Below, piece after piece: positions 9,701 to 16,918 of a DNA stretch of 64,000 bases. The notes beneath the pieces were generated by a model. That model was given only the letters and a program-made list of their open reading frames with translations, made no database searches and had not been told where the DNA came from. The number at the start of each line of letters is the position of its first letter. The first letter of the stretch is position 1. This DNA is from Izhakiella capsodis (GTDB lineage Bacteria > Pseudomonadota > Gammaproteobacteria > Enterobacterales > Enterobacteriaceae): positions 62,001-126,000 of the forward strand of contig NZ_FOVC01000006.1 in assembly GCF_900115045.1 (NCBI RefSeq). Direction: 5' to 3'. Both the position numbers and the translations under genes were made by a program.

Positions 9701-9910
9701 ATCCTCGGGGTACTGCCACTGGCTATCAGCACCGGCGCAGGTTCAGGTGCGCAAAATGCGGTTGGTACCGGTGTTATGGGCGGAATGGTGACGGCAACGG
9801 TACTGGCAATATTCTTTGTTCCGGTATTCTTTGTTGTCGTACGTCGAAGGTTCTCACGACATAAAACCAATTTTGAATCCGGTAAAGACACAGCACAACA
9901 CCATCATTAA
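6758..9910 (+). CDS. acrB: Multidrug efflux RND transporter AcrB
   Basis: Inner-membrane proton-driven drug exporter of the HAE1 RND family, 1050 residues (E. coli 1049), trimeric with AcrA and TolC. Start MAKFFIDRPIFAWVIAI. The proton-relay aspartate pair lies in TM4 (GLLVDDAIVVVENVERVM) and the conserved lysine in TM10 (LSAKNAILIVEFAKD). Two large periplasmic loops follow TM1 and TM7, and the Phe-rich binding-pocket segments (GFGFAGRGQNTGIAF) are present. The protein ends in a short histidine run (HHH). It is followed by a strong terminator. Confidence 0.97.
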   Translation: MAKFFIDRPIFAWVIAIIIMLAGALSILKLPIEQYPEVAPPAIQINASYPGADAKTLQDSVTQVIEQNMNGIDGLMYMSSSSDSSGSMQLTLTFQSGTNPDIAQVQVQNKLQLAMPLLPQEVQQQGVQVQKSSSSFLMVAGFISTNGTMNQNDIADYVASNIKDPISRTPGVGDTQIFGAQYAMRIWLDPHKLNDYQLTPVDVINALKAQNTQIAAGQLGGTPPVPGQQLNASIIAQTRLTSTDEFGKILLKVNNDGSRVLLRDVAKIQLGGENYDVIARYNGQPASGIGIKLATGANALDTANAVKATLSKLEPFFPAGLKVVYPYDTTPFIKISINEVVKTLAEAIVLVFLVMYLFLQSFRATIIPTIAVPVVLLGTFAIISAFGYSINTLTMFGMVLAIGLLVDDAIVVVENVERVMVEEGLPPKEATRKSMGQIQGALVGIALVLSAVFIPMAFFGGSTGVIYRQFSITIVSAMILSVIVALILTPALCATILKPVQKGSHGKTTGFFGWFNRVFEKSTHHYTDSVSHIIRSTGRYLIIYLVIVVGMGYLFIKLPSSFLPEEDQGLLLAQVQLPAGATQERTEKVLDQVTHYFLTKEKNNVKSVFTVNGFGFAGRGQNTGIAFMSLKPWNERQGAENKVPAIASRAMKALSQIKDATVIPFNLPAIVELGTATGFDFELIDQANLGHDKLTQARNQLLGMAAQHPDTLVGVRPNGLENTPQYKLTIDQEKAMALGVSLSDINTTISTAWGGSYVNDFIDRGRVKKVYLMAQAPYRMLPSDIDNWFVRASNGSMVPISAFATGKWIYGSPRLERYNGLPSMEILGQAASGKSSGEAMTLMEQLAHQLPEGIGFDWTGMSYQERLSGSQAPALVAISLVVVFLCLAALYESWSIPFSVMLVVPLGVIGALIATTMRGLSNDVYFLVGLLTTIGLSAKNAILIVEFAKDQMEIEGKGLVEATLDAVRMRLRPILMTSLAFILGVLPLAISTGAGSGAQNAVGTGVMGGMVTATVLAIFFVPVFFVVVRRRFSRHKTNFESGKDTAQHHH

Positions 9911-9930
9911 ATTGCTCTGTTATGTTAATC

Positions 9931-9960
9931 AAGAGGTCGCCTGCTGCGGCCTCTTTTTTT
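9931..9960 (+). terminator. Rho-independent terminator of acrAB
   Basis: An 8-bp GC-rich stem (GAGGTCGC with GCGGCCTC, one G-U pair), loop CTGCT, then seven T residues, 23 bp after the acrB stop. Confidence 0.9.
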
Positions 9961-10011
9961 ATTCTTAAACCGCCCATAGTGTTGCCGAATGAGAATAAAA
10001 TCGCCATAATA

Positions 10012-10030
10012 TATGTTACGTTATAACATA
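10012..10030. promoter_or_regulatory. Zur-type zinc operator upstream of rpmE2
   Basis: TATGTTACGTTATAACATA: a 19-bp dyad whose right arm (TATAACA) matches the gammaproteobacterial Zur box core TGTTATA-N-TATAACA exactly and whose left arm matches at five of seven positions. It ends about 10 bp before the rpmE2 start. The downstream genes encode zinc-free ribosomal paralogues that are Zur-controlled in related bacteria. A DNA-binding test has not been seen; this is motif recognition plus context. Confidence 0.82.
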
Positions 10031-10039
10031 CAGGAAATT

Positions 10040-10297
10040 ATGATGAAGGAAGGTATCCACCCCGAGTATCGGACAGTAGTTTTTCATGACACTTCTGCCG
10101 ACGCCTATTTTAAAGTCGGCTCGACTATTAAAACTGAACGAACTATTGAAATGGACGGGAAGACGTTTCCCTATATTACTCTCGACGTCTCTTCAGCTTC
10201 ACACGTATTTTACACCGGCAAGCAGAAAGATCTGACTCGAGAGGGTCGCGCTGCCCGCTTTAATCAGCGTTTTGGCCGTTTTGCCAATTCACGCTGA
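10040..10297 (+). CDS. rpmE2: Type B 50S ribosomal protein L31 (zinc-independent)
   Basis: Alternative bL31 paralogue (YkgM), 85 residues. It lacks the CxxC zinc ligands of the housekeeping form. The family signature IHPEYRTVVFHDTS is near the start, with SHVFYTGK in the middle and RFNQRFGRFA at the end. Under zinc starvation the type B protein replaces zinc-containing L31 and frees zinc. The start MMKEGIHPEYR follows an AGGA ribosome-binding site. A Zur-like palindrome sits just upstream and rpmJ2 follows after 12 bp. Confidence 0.95.
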   Translation: MMKEGIHPEYRTVVFHDTSADAYFKVGSTIKTERTIEMDGKTFPYITLDVSSASHVFYTGKQKDLTREGRAARFNQRFGRFANSR

Positions 10298-10309
10298 TAA
10301 GGTTGAGTT

Positions 10310-10450
10310 ATGCAGGTATTGAGTTCACTACGTACGGCGAAAACACGCAATAAAGATTGCAAAGTAGTCCGGCGTCATGGCCGCATCTACGTAATTTGCA
10401 AAACTAATCCGCGGTTTAAAGCGGTGCAAGGAAGAAAGAAAAAGCGCTGA
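10310..10450 (+). CDS. rpmJ2: Type B 50S ribosomal protein L36 (zinc-independent)
   Basis: 46-residue bL36 paralogue (YkgO), the E. coli length. It starts MQVLSSLRTAKTRNKDCKVV and ends NPRFKAVQGRKKKR. Only isolated cysteines (DCKVV, YVICK) remain and the zinc-ribbon C-C-C-H set is absent, the hallmark of the zinc-free form. It lies 12 bp after rpmE2 in the same Zur-led transcript and is followed by a terminator at 10486-10511. A TTGAG stretch before the ATG serves as a weak ribosome-binding site. Confidence 0.94.
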   Translation: MQVLSSLRTAKTRNKDCKVVRRHGRIYVICKTNPRFKAVQGRKKKR

Positions 10451-10485
10451 AGGATCGCCTTCAGATGAAGTAGAAGTGACAGCTA

Positions 10486-10511
10486 GCGGATCGAATGTGA
10501 TCCGCCTTTTT
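10486..10511 (+). terminator. Terminator after rpmE2-rpmJ2
   Basis: Perfect 7-bp stem GCGGATC/GATCCGC with a 6-nt loop, followed by CTTTTT, 36 bp after the rpmJ2 stop. Confidence 0.9.
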
Positions 10512-10603
10512 CTATCACTCTTTTCTGCCGAGTAAAGATACGAAACCCCGATTTATTGGATAGCCAATCTTTAGGATTTTTACATAATCAAAGCACAATT
10601 CAT

Positions 10604-11482
10604 TTACTTCATGCCAGCTGCCAGCACCTTAACATTATGCTCAAAAGCCTGGATATAAGTGGCAGCTACACCCCCTTTATTGCTCAGCGCTTCAGGATAA
10701 AGTTCACCGCCTGGCTTCGCATCGCTGGCAGAGGCTATCTGTTTTACCAGCCGTGGATCGGTCTGATTCTCAATGAAATAGGTATGTATTTTTTCCTGTT
10801 TCAATTGGTTAATAAGTTTTGCGACATCACTGGCGCTGGCTTCTGACTGAGTGGAAAATCCCACTGGCGACAAAAAGGTAATACCATAGCGCTGGCCAAA
10901 GTAGCCGAAGGCGTCATGACTGGTGAGAACTTTACGCTTAGCTGGCGGCACTTTTTCAAACGTATCTAAAGCCCAATGGTCCAGTGTACGCAATTTCTCT
11001 ATATAAGCGGTGCCGTGCTGACGAAAATAAGCCGCATCATTCGGGTCGGCAGCGATAAGTGCATTCATCACATTTTGCGCATATATAATGCCATTCTTCA
11101 TACTGTTCCACGCATGGGGATCGGTAATCTGCTTGCCATCTTCCTCCATTGAACGTGTTGATACCCCATCAGAAGCAACAATGACTTTACCGTGATAGCC
11201 TGAAGCGCTGATCAAGCGGTTTATCCAACCTTCCAGACCCAGTCCACTAATAAAAACGACATTGGCTTTAGATAATGCCTGGGCATCTTGTGGAGTAGGT
11301 TCAAAAGTATGCGGGTCACCGTTTGGACCAACCAGCGTCTTAACTACCACATGCTCACCGCCAACCTGTTTGACGATATCGCCCAGAATGGAAAAACTGG
11401 CTACAGCATCAACCGTCTTCGCCTGAACAACCGCACTAACACTTAACGCAGCTACTGCCAACGTAAGGGGAAACTTTTTCAT
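10604..11482 (-). CDS. Zinc-type ABC transporter, periplasmic metal-binding protein (ZnuA/cluster A-I family)
   Basis: 292-residue solute-binding protein with a Sec signal peptide (MKKFPLTLAVAALSVSAVVQA, cleavage after about residue 21). The metal-site histidines of the family are visible: His58 in DPHTFEP, His123 in DPHAWNS and His189 in TSHDAFGYF. The fourth-ligand region FIENQTDPRLV lies near residue 238. The long His/Asp-rich loop of classical ZnuA is absent. The start overlaps the permease stop by four bases (ATGA). The Zur-like box ahead of the operon and the neighbouring zinc-free ribosomal genes favour Zn over Mn/Fe. Klebsiella carries a secondary zinc importer (ZniABC) of similar make-up; orthology is not proven. 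Confidence 0.9.
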   Translation of the reverse strand: MKKFPLTLAVAALSVSAVVQAKTVDAVASFSILGDIVKQVGGEHVVVKTLVGPNGDPHTFEPTPQDAQALSKANVVFISGLGLEGWINRLISASGYHGKVIVASDGVSTRSMEEDGKQITDPHAWNSMKNGIIYAQNVMNALIAADPNDAAYFRQHGTAYIEKLRTLDHWALDTFEKVPPAKRKVLTSHDAFGYFGQRYGITFLSPVGFSTQSEASASDVAKLINQLKQEKIHTYFIENQTDPRLVKQIASASDAKPGGELYPEALSNKGGVAATYIQAFEHNVKVLAAGMK

Positions 11483-12348
11483 TTTGACTCCTTTGCCATA
11501 AAAACAGGAGAACGACGACTGAGTAAGCCACCGTTAGATCCCAGTAAAATCGAAATAAAAAATAGCCCTGTCGCACTGAGCACTACCGCCGGACCGGCGG
11601 GCAATGAAAGATAGAATGAGAGTAGTAAACCAGTAAAAGTAGCCAGGATCGCCAGTAGTACTGCACAGATAATTTGCCAGGGCAGGCGCTGGCTCCAGAA
11701 GCGGGCACTCGTGGCAGGCAGCATCATCAACCCAACGGACATCAATGTGCCCAGCACCTGGAAACCAGCAACCAAGTTGATAACAACCAATAGCAGAAAT
11801 ATGCCGTGGACTAGCGGTGGGCTCCAACGATTCTGCGTGCGCAAAAAACCGGGATCAAACGCATCAATGACCAACGGACGATAAATTAGCGCCATAACAA
11901 TCAGAGTTACGCAAGAAATACTAGTGACCAGCAGCAATGAGGGGTTATCCACTGCGAGTAATGAACCAAAAAGAACGTTCAACAAGTCGACGCTGGATCC
12001 TTTAAGTGAAACAAGCGTCACGCCAAGCGCCAACGATCCCAAATAAAATCCCGCAAAGCTGGCATCTTCACGCAGCGGGGTGAAGCGGCTAACTGCGCCG
12101 GAAAGTATCGCTACTGTTAGTCCGGCAATAACGCCGCCGATTCCCATCGATACCAATGATAATCCGGAGATAAGGTAACCCAGCGCTGCACCAGGTAACA
12201 CCGCATGAGAGAGCGCATCACCAACCAGGCTCATTCGTCGCAGAGAGAGAAACACGCCTAGTGGCGTTGAACTGACAGACAGTGCCAGACAAGCGACTAA
12301 TGCCCGACGCATAAAACCAAACTCGAGCAGGGGTTGAATAAAATGCAT
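11479..12348 (-). CDS. Zinc-type ABC transporter, ABC-3 family permease
   Basis: Integral membrane subunit of a metal importer, 289 residues from MHFIQPLLEFGFMRRAL. It shows the ABC-3 pattern: CLALSVSSTPLGVFLSLRRM with the coupling helix MSLVGDALSHAVLPGAALG near residues 40-60, and about eight to nine hydrophobic segments, including VLGTLMSVGLMMLPA. The chosen ATG shares one base with the ATPase stop (TAATG); an in-frame ATG eight codons upstream is possible but has no ribosome-binding site. The order ATPase-permease-binding protein is a tight operon with overlapping ends. Confidence 0.9.
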   Translation of the reverse strand: MHFIQPLLEFGFMRRALVACLALSVSSTPLGVFLSLRRMSLVGDALSHAVLPGAALGYLISGLSLVSMGIGGVIAGLTVAILSGAVSRFTPLREDASFAGFYLGSLALGVTLVSLKGSSVDLLNVLFGSLLAVDNPSLLLVTSISCVTLIVMALIYRPLVIDAFDPGFLRTQNRWSPPLVHGIFLLLVVINLVAGFQVLGTLMSVGLMMLPATSARFWSQRLPWQIICAVLLAILATFTGLLLSFYLSLPAGPAVVLSATGLFFISILLGSNGGLLSRRSPVFMAKESK

Positions 12349-13037
12349 TAACACGGCACTTCTCCCCGGCATGCTGTCGCCAGCGGAACGACCGTTGCAC
12401 TACCCTGCTCCCAGCTGACCTCTTCACTTGTAATGCGCAGAGTCTGCATAAAATGGCGTTCTACTGTTTGCGAATCGTGTAAAACGACCACCAAAGTACA
12501 ACCTGCCTGATGGCGTTCATGGAGCAGAGAGAGCAGCAGCTCAACGGTTTTTTCATCAACACCGCTAAAGGGTTCATCCAACAGCAATAATTGCGCCTGT
12601 TGCATTAACATACGTGCAAATAAGACACGCTGTAGCTGACCGCCAGACAAAGTGCCCGGCTGTGCTTTGGCAAAAGCATCCATGCCAACGGTTTCTAACG
12701 CTAGCATAATCTCATCACGCTGGCTGCGCGAAACAGCCCGCAGCCAACCGTTACAAGGCCAGCATCCCATTGCGACGATATCAAACACAGACACCGGAAA
12801 CTGCTTTTCAATATCAGCATGTTGGGGGAGCCAGGCAAACCGCACAGGCGGAATAGGGCGGCTAATTGAACCGCTAACGGGCGGAATAGCACCGGCAAGC
12901 GTTTTTAATAGTGTTGATTTCCCACAGCCATTGGCGCCAACCAGCGCGGTCATCGATCCTTGCGTTAAATCGCCATCGATTTCGGGGGTTACCGGCCTTC
13001 CCCGGTATCCTACGCGAAGCTGATTAAATGTAATCAT
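12348..13037 (-). CDS. Zinc-type ABC transporter, ATP-binding protein
   Basis: Cytosolic nucleotide-binding subunit, 229 residues from MITFNQLRVGYRGRPV. Walker A is GANGCGKST around residue 34, the Q-loop LPQHADIEKQFP follows, the ABC signature is LSGGQLQRV, Walker B is LLLLDEPFSGVD and the H-loop VVLHDS. A 21-codon in-frame extension to 13100 exists, but neither start has a good ribosome-binding site; the domain boundary favours 13037. It is first gene of the operon, 131 bp downstream of a Zur-like palindrome. Confidence 0.9.
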   Translation of the reverse strand: MITFNQLRVGYRGRPVTPEIDGDLTQGSMTALVGANGCGKSTLLKTLAGAIPPVSGSISRPIPPVRFAWLPQHADIEKQFPVSVFDIVAMGCWPCNGWLRAVSRSQRDEIMLALETVGMDAFAKAQPGTLSGGQLQRVLFARMLMQQAQLLLLDEPFSGVDEKTVELLLSLLHERHQAGCTLVVVLHDSQTVERHFMQTLRITSEEVSWEQGSATVVPLATACRGEVPC

Positions 13038-13167
13038 ACCAGTGTTGCCCACCAACACATAAGCAACAACATGGCGGCTGGCATTAAAACTAATGCGCAT
13101 CGAACCAGAGCGGATAAGGTCAGCAAGCTAAAGTTAGAGGAAAACATCTGCATCAAACAACCAAAAA

Positions 13168-13182
13168 TGTTATAACATAACA
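13168..13182. promoter_or_regulatory. Zur-type operator upstream of the zinc ABC operon
   Basis: TGTTATAACATAACA matches the Zur core TGTTATA-N-TATAACA at 14 of 15 positions. It sits 131 bp upstream of the ATPase start, in an AT-rich stretch expected to hold the minus-strand promoter. With the box at 10012 it would place both halves of this zinc locus under one repressor. Confidence 0.85.
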
Positions 13183-13357
13183 ACCATATTATTCTCTACA
13201 GCGTAATTCTTGCAATGCAAAAGTGTTTCTAACTATTGCAGAAAATATTTTATAATAACCAGATGAATCAAGGAGCTAAAAACTCGACAATGTGCAGGAA
13301 AATTATGAAAATTCAGCTATGATATATAATAGTTTTTCTACTAATGAGGCATTTTGT

Positions 13358-13633
13358 ATGAACATTAAGTGGATAATCTATACTTCTTGTTGTCGTTTGT
13401 ATCAGTGGTTTACGCTCATGTGGCAGAGCACAGAATATTATCTCTCAAATAACGTAAATCATCGCAATCAACACTAGTTGGCAAGTTTTTTGCTTCAGAA
13501 ACAGAGAGAATTAGAAATAAATTTAAAGAATATTTTAGATAGATCCACGTAAGCTGAGCGTATTTTATTCTACGACAACAGACTTATTACTTTCGAAGGG
13601 TTTGAGGAAATTACGCAACAATACAGGTCATAA
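13358..13633 (+). pseudogene. Possible interrupted reading frame upstream of tomB (unrecognised)
   Basis: One frame reads from ATG 13358 to TAA 13633 with only two internal stops (TAG 13475, TAA near 13550). The first segment, 39 codons starting MNIKWIIYTSCCRLYQWF, has a plausible ribosome-binding site (GAGG, 8 nt before ATG). The later segments look protein-like, for example AERILFYDNRLITFEGFEEI. I do not recognise a family. It may be a decayed gene, a real 39-residue peptide, or chance in AT-rich sequence. The rest of 13184-13912 shows no gene; an AT-rich, hha/H-NS-target-like tract precedes tomB. Confidence 0.3.
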
Positions 13634-13912
13634 CTCAGCGCTCTCGTTAGTCGATGTCTTACACGAGCGTTTGCTGAACTTAAAAATTCTCATTGTTAAT
13701 TTATTATTTAATAATACGGTTATATATCCTTTACTAATGATAAATTTAAAAATTAAATTTTTCTAATCATCATTATTGATGCGCAACGTTACTCATTTCA
13801 ACACAATAATATGATACATTAGTTTACACAGAGTTTGCTCATTTCCTGACTAATCACTCGCTGTACAGGTGTGTTTAACGTGGCAGTTTGTTTGCTACCT
13901 AAGGGGAAAAAG

Positions 13913-14293
13913 ATGGACGAATACTCACCAAAAAGGCATGATATCGCTCAGTTAAAATTCTTATGCCAGTACCTATATGATGAAAGTCTTGCGAGTTTGG
14001 GTGAAAGTCATCATGGCTGGGTAAATGATCCAACATCAGCACTCAATATTCAGCTCAATGAACTGGTTGAACACATTGCAGCTTTTATGATGAATTACAA
14101 GATTAAACACCAGCAAGATGATTTCTCAGCTCAAGTAGATGAATACCTGGACGATACCTATATGCTTTTTAGCAATTATGGAATCAACGCCCAGCAGCTA
14201 CAGAGCTGGCAACACTCTGCTGGCAATCTGTTTAATATATTTGCTGAAAAAAGTAGGCAATGGGCGTCTGATCCCAGCCACACTTATCAGTAA
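13913..14293 (+). CDS. tomB: Hha toxicity modulator TomB
   Basis: 126-residue acidic cytosolic protein (E. coli 124), antitoxin partner of Hha. Conserved segments are MDEYSPKRHDIAQLKFLC at the start, LGESHHGWVNDPTSA in the middle and DDTYMLFSNYGI before the C-terminal helix. The start at 13913 follows an AAGGGG ribosome-binding site; 14 upstream in-frame codons are not family sequence. hha follows 26 bp downstream, the normal tomB-hha pair affecting biofilm and conjugation. Confidence 0.95.
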   Translation: MDEYSPKRHDIAQLKFLCQYLYDESLASLGESHHGWVNDPTSALNIQLNELVEHIAAFMMNYKIKHQQDDFSAQVDEYLDDTYMLFSNYGINAQQLQSWQHSAGNLFNIFAEKSRQWASDPSHTYQ

Positions 14294-14319
14294 CTCATTA
14301 TTTATACTACGGTTTAAAA

Positions 14320-14538
14320 ATGACTGAAAAAGTTCTTACTAAAAATGATTATCTTATGCGGCTTCGCCGCTGTCGTTCTATCGACACACTCGAACGAGTA
14401 ATAGAAAAAAACAAGTACGAATTATCTGATGAAGAGCTGGCGATATTCTATTCAGCTGCCGATCATAGACTGGCAGAACTAACGATGAACAAACTTTATG
14501 ACAAAGTCCCTGTTTCTGTCTGGAAATATGTTCGCTGA
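14320..14538 (+). CDS. hha: Hemolysin expression modulator Hha
   Basis: 72-residue Hha/YmoA family protein that binds H-NS and co-represses AT-rich, often horizontally acquired genes. It is nearly the canonical sequence: LRRCRSIDTLERVIEKNKYEL, FYSAADHRLAELTMNKLYDK and the end VPVSVWKYVR. It is also the toxin partner of TomB in the pair. It is convergent with ffs 54 bp downstream. Confidence 0.97.
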   Translation: MTEKVLTKNDYLMRLRRCRSIDTLERVIEKNKYELSDEELAIFYSAADHRLAELTMNKLYDKVPVSVWKYVR

Positions 14539-14592
14539 AATAGAATTTATTACTGGAAATGGGTGAGAGCGAATTGACTTAGCGTCATAAGT

Positions 14593-14705
14593 GGTGGAGG
14601 CTCTGCAAGCCACATCCCGGCACACGCGTCATCTGCTGCGGCTGCTTCCTTCCGGACCTGACCGGGTTCACAGGTTAGCATTGCGGGAGAACCAACAAAG
14701 CCTCC
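14593..14705 (-). ncRNA. ffs: 4.5S RNA, signal recognition particle RNA
   Basis: About 113 nt on the minus strand, folding as the elongated SRP hairpin. The ends GGAGGCTTTG and GAGCCTCCACC pair. The universally conserved Ffh-binding domain reads GGTCAGGTCCGGAAGGAAGC, including the GGAA tetraloop. Size and sequence closely follow the 114-nt E. coli RNA. It pairs with Ffh for co-translational targeting to the inner membrane. Its place next to atl is as in E. coli. Confidence 0.97.
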
Positions 14706-14734
14706 ATTGATTGCTCTGTTTCCAGAGCGCAGGC

Positions 14735-14763
14735 ATTATCGATGATGAACCTGCCAAATGCAA
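14735..14763 (-). promoter_or_regulatory. Probable ffs promoter
   Basis: On the minus strand a -35 TTGCAT and a -10 GATAAT are separated by 17 bp and followed by a GC-rich discriminator (GCCTGCGC), as in stringently controlled stable RNA promoters. It ends about 30 bp upstream of the mature RNA, leaving a short leader to be trimmed. Confidence 0.65.
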
Positions 14764-14848
14764 GCTCAGCCAGGGCAAACGATGATTTCTTGCCCATAAT
14801 CGCTCAAAATTTATTTAAATAATCCCTTATTCAACAACTGAAGGTATT

Positions 14849-15172
14849 TTGGTTCTGAAAATGGACGCCGGGGCTAACTTTTATCAACGGGTTTATCAGG
14901 TACTTGCCGCAATTCCCCGTGGTTGCGTTTCAACCTATGGTGATATTGCCATGCTGGCAGGTTCGCCTTGTGCCGCCCGCCAGGTTGGTGGAGTACTTAA
15001 ACATTTACCAGAGGGAAGCAAACTCCCCTGGCATCGGGTGGTTAACCGGAACGGACAGATATCTTTAACCGGACCGGATTTATCTCGTCAGCGCGAAGCA
15101 TTGATAGCAGAAGGTATTGATGTCAGCCATGAAGGCAAGATTTCACTGTCTCGCTACCGTTGGAAGATCTAA
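14849..15172 (+). CDS. atl: Alkyltransferase-like protein Atl (YbaZ)
   Basis: MGMT-fold protein that binds O6-alkylguanine and recruits nucleotide excision repair without alkyl transfer. The methyltransferase motif reads PWHRVVNRNG, with tryptophan in place of the catalytic cysteine of PCHRV, the defining Atl change. The winged-helix and DNA-binding part VSTYGDIAMLAGSPCAARQVGG is conserved. The TTG at 14849 has an AAGG ribosome-binding site at good spacing; the ATG at 14861 aligns exactly with the E. coli start but lacks one, so the start is uncertain by four codons. Ends converge with ybaY. Confidence 0.92.
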   Translation: MVLKMDAGANFYQRVYQVLAAIPRGCVSTYGDIAMLAGSPCAARQVGGVLKHLPEGSKLPWHRVVNRNGQISLTGPDLSRQREALIAEGIDVSHEGKISLSRYRWKI

Positions 15173-15173
15173 A

Positions 15174-15202
15174 AATAAAGCGGCGCCAGACACCGCTTTA
15201 TT
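15174..15202. terminator. Bidirectional terminator between atl and ybaY
   Basis: A 10-bp stem AATAAAGCGG/CCGCTTTATT with a 9-nt loop, flanked by an A-run on the left and T-rich sequence on the right, placed between two converging genes. Confidence 0.8.
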
Positions 15203-15207
15203 CAAAT

Positions 15208-15765
15208 TTACATGTTGGTTGGCGCAGGGACGGCTACAGAAGATGTTACCTGAGTTGGCGAGGTTGAAGGTACCTTAGTTGTTGCTCCTGTACCGGCAGG
15301 TACGGCTACTGAAGGAACCGGAATCAGTACCAGATCCTGCCGGATTCCCCCCTGATTAATAACCGGTTTGGCATTTTCAGTGATAAAAACCAGCTGGCCT
15401 TTCACCACCACCGCTGCACTCAAAATAATATGCGCATTGGGTTGAATTTCACGGGGATTGTAAGGCAGCACAAAGTGAAATGGTGGCTGTTTGCCATCGG
15501 TTCTCATCACACGCTGGGCGATAACTTTCGAAGGAGCATTGGAGGAGGAAGCATCTGAAACCGTAACTGTCAGTACGGAGTCAGCAGGTAAAGCCACTTT
15601 CTGACGTATCAATACGTCACCACTGACGTTTGGTTGTCTCAACGCAGTTTGCACCCCCCTTACCTCCGATCCCAAGGTAGGCGTAGCAACATCGTTACTT
15701 TTATTCGTGCAGCCAGAGATGGTTGCCGCCAGCACAACAGCGCTTAAAACCAGCCAGAATTTCAT
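15208..15765 (-). CDS. ybaY: YbaY family lipoprotein
   Basis: 185-residue lipoprotein: signal peptide MKFWLVLSAVVLAATISGC with lipobox ISGC at residue 19. The YbaY/META-related beta domain follows (VSGDVLIRQKVALPADSVLTV; PPFHFVLPYNPREIQPNAHI), a putative envelope fold with no known activity. The C-terminal 35 residues are Pro/Thr/Ser/Val-rich and low in complexity. The start was set at the signal peptide; the frame extends 38 codons further upstream without family sequence. It is divergent from tesB. Confidence 0.93.
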   Translation of the reverse strand: MKFWLVLSAVVLAATISGCTNKSNDVATPTLGSEVRGVQTALRQPNVSGDVLIRQKVALPADSVLTVTVSDASSSNAPSKVIAQRVMRTDGKQPPFHFVLPYNPREIQPNAHIILSAAVVVKGQLVFITENAKPVINQGGIRQDLVLIPVPSVAVPAGTGATTKVPSTSPTQVTSSVAVPAPTNM

Positions 15766-15981
15766 TATTGTTTTCCCCTTATAATTAATGTGAGACGACA
15801 CAGGCAGCTGAAATCTACAGACCAGATACCCCGTTGAATTAATTTTGGCACAGGTTACTGTTTTTTGCCTGACCCCCATCGGACAACGTTATTGCTGTCA
15901 GTTCAGGGTATTTTTAACCTCAGCGATTGCGTTAACGAATGCATTTTCACACACTGCTTTATAGCTAAGGAGACGACAGCT

Positions 15982-16845
15982 ATGGGACAAGCGCTCAATA
16001 ACTTACTTACGCTGCTCAATCTTGAAAAACTGGAAGAAGGTTTGTTTCGGGGTCAAAGCGAGGACCTGGGTTTACGTCAGGTATTCGGCGGACAGGTTGT
16101 CGGCCAGGCTATCTGTGCAGCAAAACAAACAGTACCGACGGATCGCATTATCCACTCTTTCCACAGCTATTTTTTACGACCAGGCGATAGCAAAAAAGCC
16201 ATAATTTATGACGTTGAAACTCTACGCGATGGTAAAAGTTTTAGCACCCGCCGCGTTAAAGCTATGCAGAAGGGCCAGCCTATTTTTTATATGACGACCT
16301 CTTTTCAGGGATATGAACAAGGATTTGAGCATCAGAAGACGATGCCTGACGTTCGGGGGCCCGATGGATTATGCTCTGAAGCAGACAACGCAAAGCAATT
16401 GGCCCATTCACTTCCTCTCGCCATGCGCGATAAGTTTCTGGCAGAGCAGCCATTTGAAATCCGCCCGGTGACTTTTCACAACCCGCTGAAAGGTCATGTT
16501 GACGAACCACATCGTTGCGTGTGGCTGAGGGCAAATGGTCCAGTTCCTACCGATTATCATCTTCACCAATATTTACTGGGTTACGTCTCAGACTTTAACT
16601 TCTTAGCGGTGGCACTTCAGCCGCACGGTAAAGGTTTTCTCGAACCGGAAATGCAGGTAGCAACTATCGACCACTCCATGTGGTTTCATCGCTCCTTCGA
16701 TTTAAACGAATGGTTACTTTACAGTGTGGAGAGCACCTCTGCATCAAGCGCAAGGGGTTTCGTTCGCGGTGAGTTTTACACTCAGAGCGGCAAGTTAGTT
16801 GCTTCAAGCGCGCAGGAAGGCGTAATAAGGGTTCATCAATCTTAA
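15982..16845 (+). CDS. tesB: Acyl-CoA thioesterase II
   Basis: Cytosolic double-hotdog thioesterase hydrolysing medium- to long-chain acyl-CoA, 287 residues (E. coli 286). It starts MGQALNNLLTLLNLEKLEEG, behind a ribosome-binding site (AAGGAGA). The first hotdog has VFGGQVVGQAICAAKQTVP; the second carries the catalytic Asp region ATIDHSMWFHR and the Ser/Thr and Gln positions (SVESTSASSARGFVRGEFY). The 39 in-frame codons upstream overlap ybaY's leader and are not family sequence. Neighbours ybaY and amtB are as in E. coli. Confidence 0.97.
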   Translation: MGQALNNLLTLLNLEKLEEGLFRGQSEDLGLRQVFGGQVVGQAICAAKQTVPTDRIIHSFHSYFLRPGDSKKAIIYDVETLRDGKSFSTRRVKAMQKGQPIFYMTTSFQGYEQGFEHQKTMPDVRGPDGLCSEADNAKQLAHSLPLAMRDKFLAEQPFEIRPVTFHNPLKGHVDEPHRCVWLRANGPVPTDYHLHQYLLGYVSDFNFLAVALQPHGKGFLEPEMQVATIDHSMWFHRSFDLNEWLLYSVESTSASSARGFVRGEFYTQSGKLVASSAQEGVIRVHQS

Positions 16846-16860
16846 AACCAGTAAACGCGG

Positions 16861-16893
16861 GAAGGGAGGAGCCGTTAGCTCCCCCCTCCCTTT
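16861..16893. terminator. Probable terminator between tesB and amtB
   Basis: A GC-rich imperfect hairpin (GGGAGGAGC, loop CGTTA, GCTCCCCCCTCCC) followed by only TTTAAAA. It lies in the 73-bp gap between two converging genes. The T-run is short, so efficiency is uncertain. Confidence 0.55.
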
Positions 16894-16918
16894 AAAACGA
16901 TTAGATTCCGACACTCAC

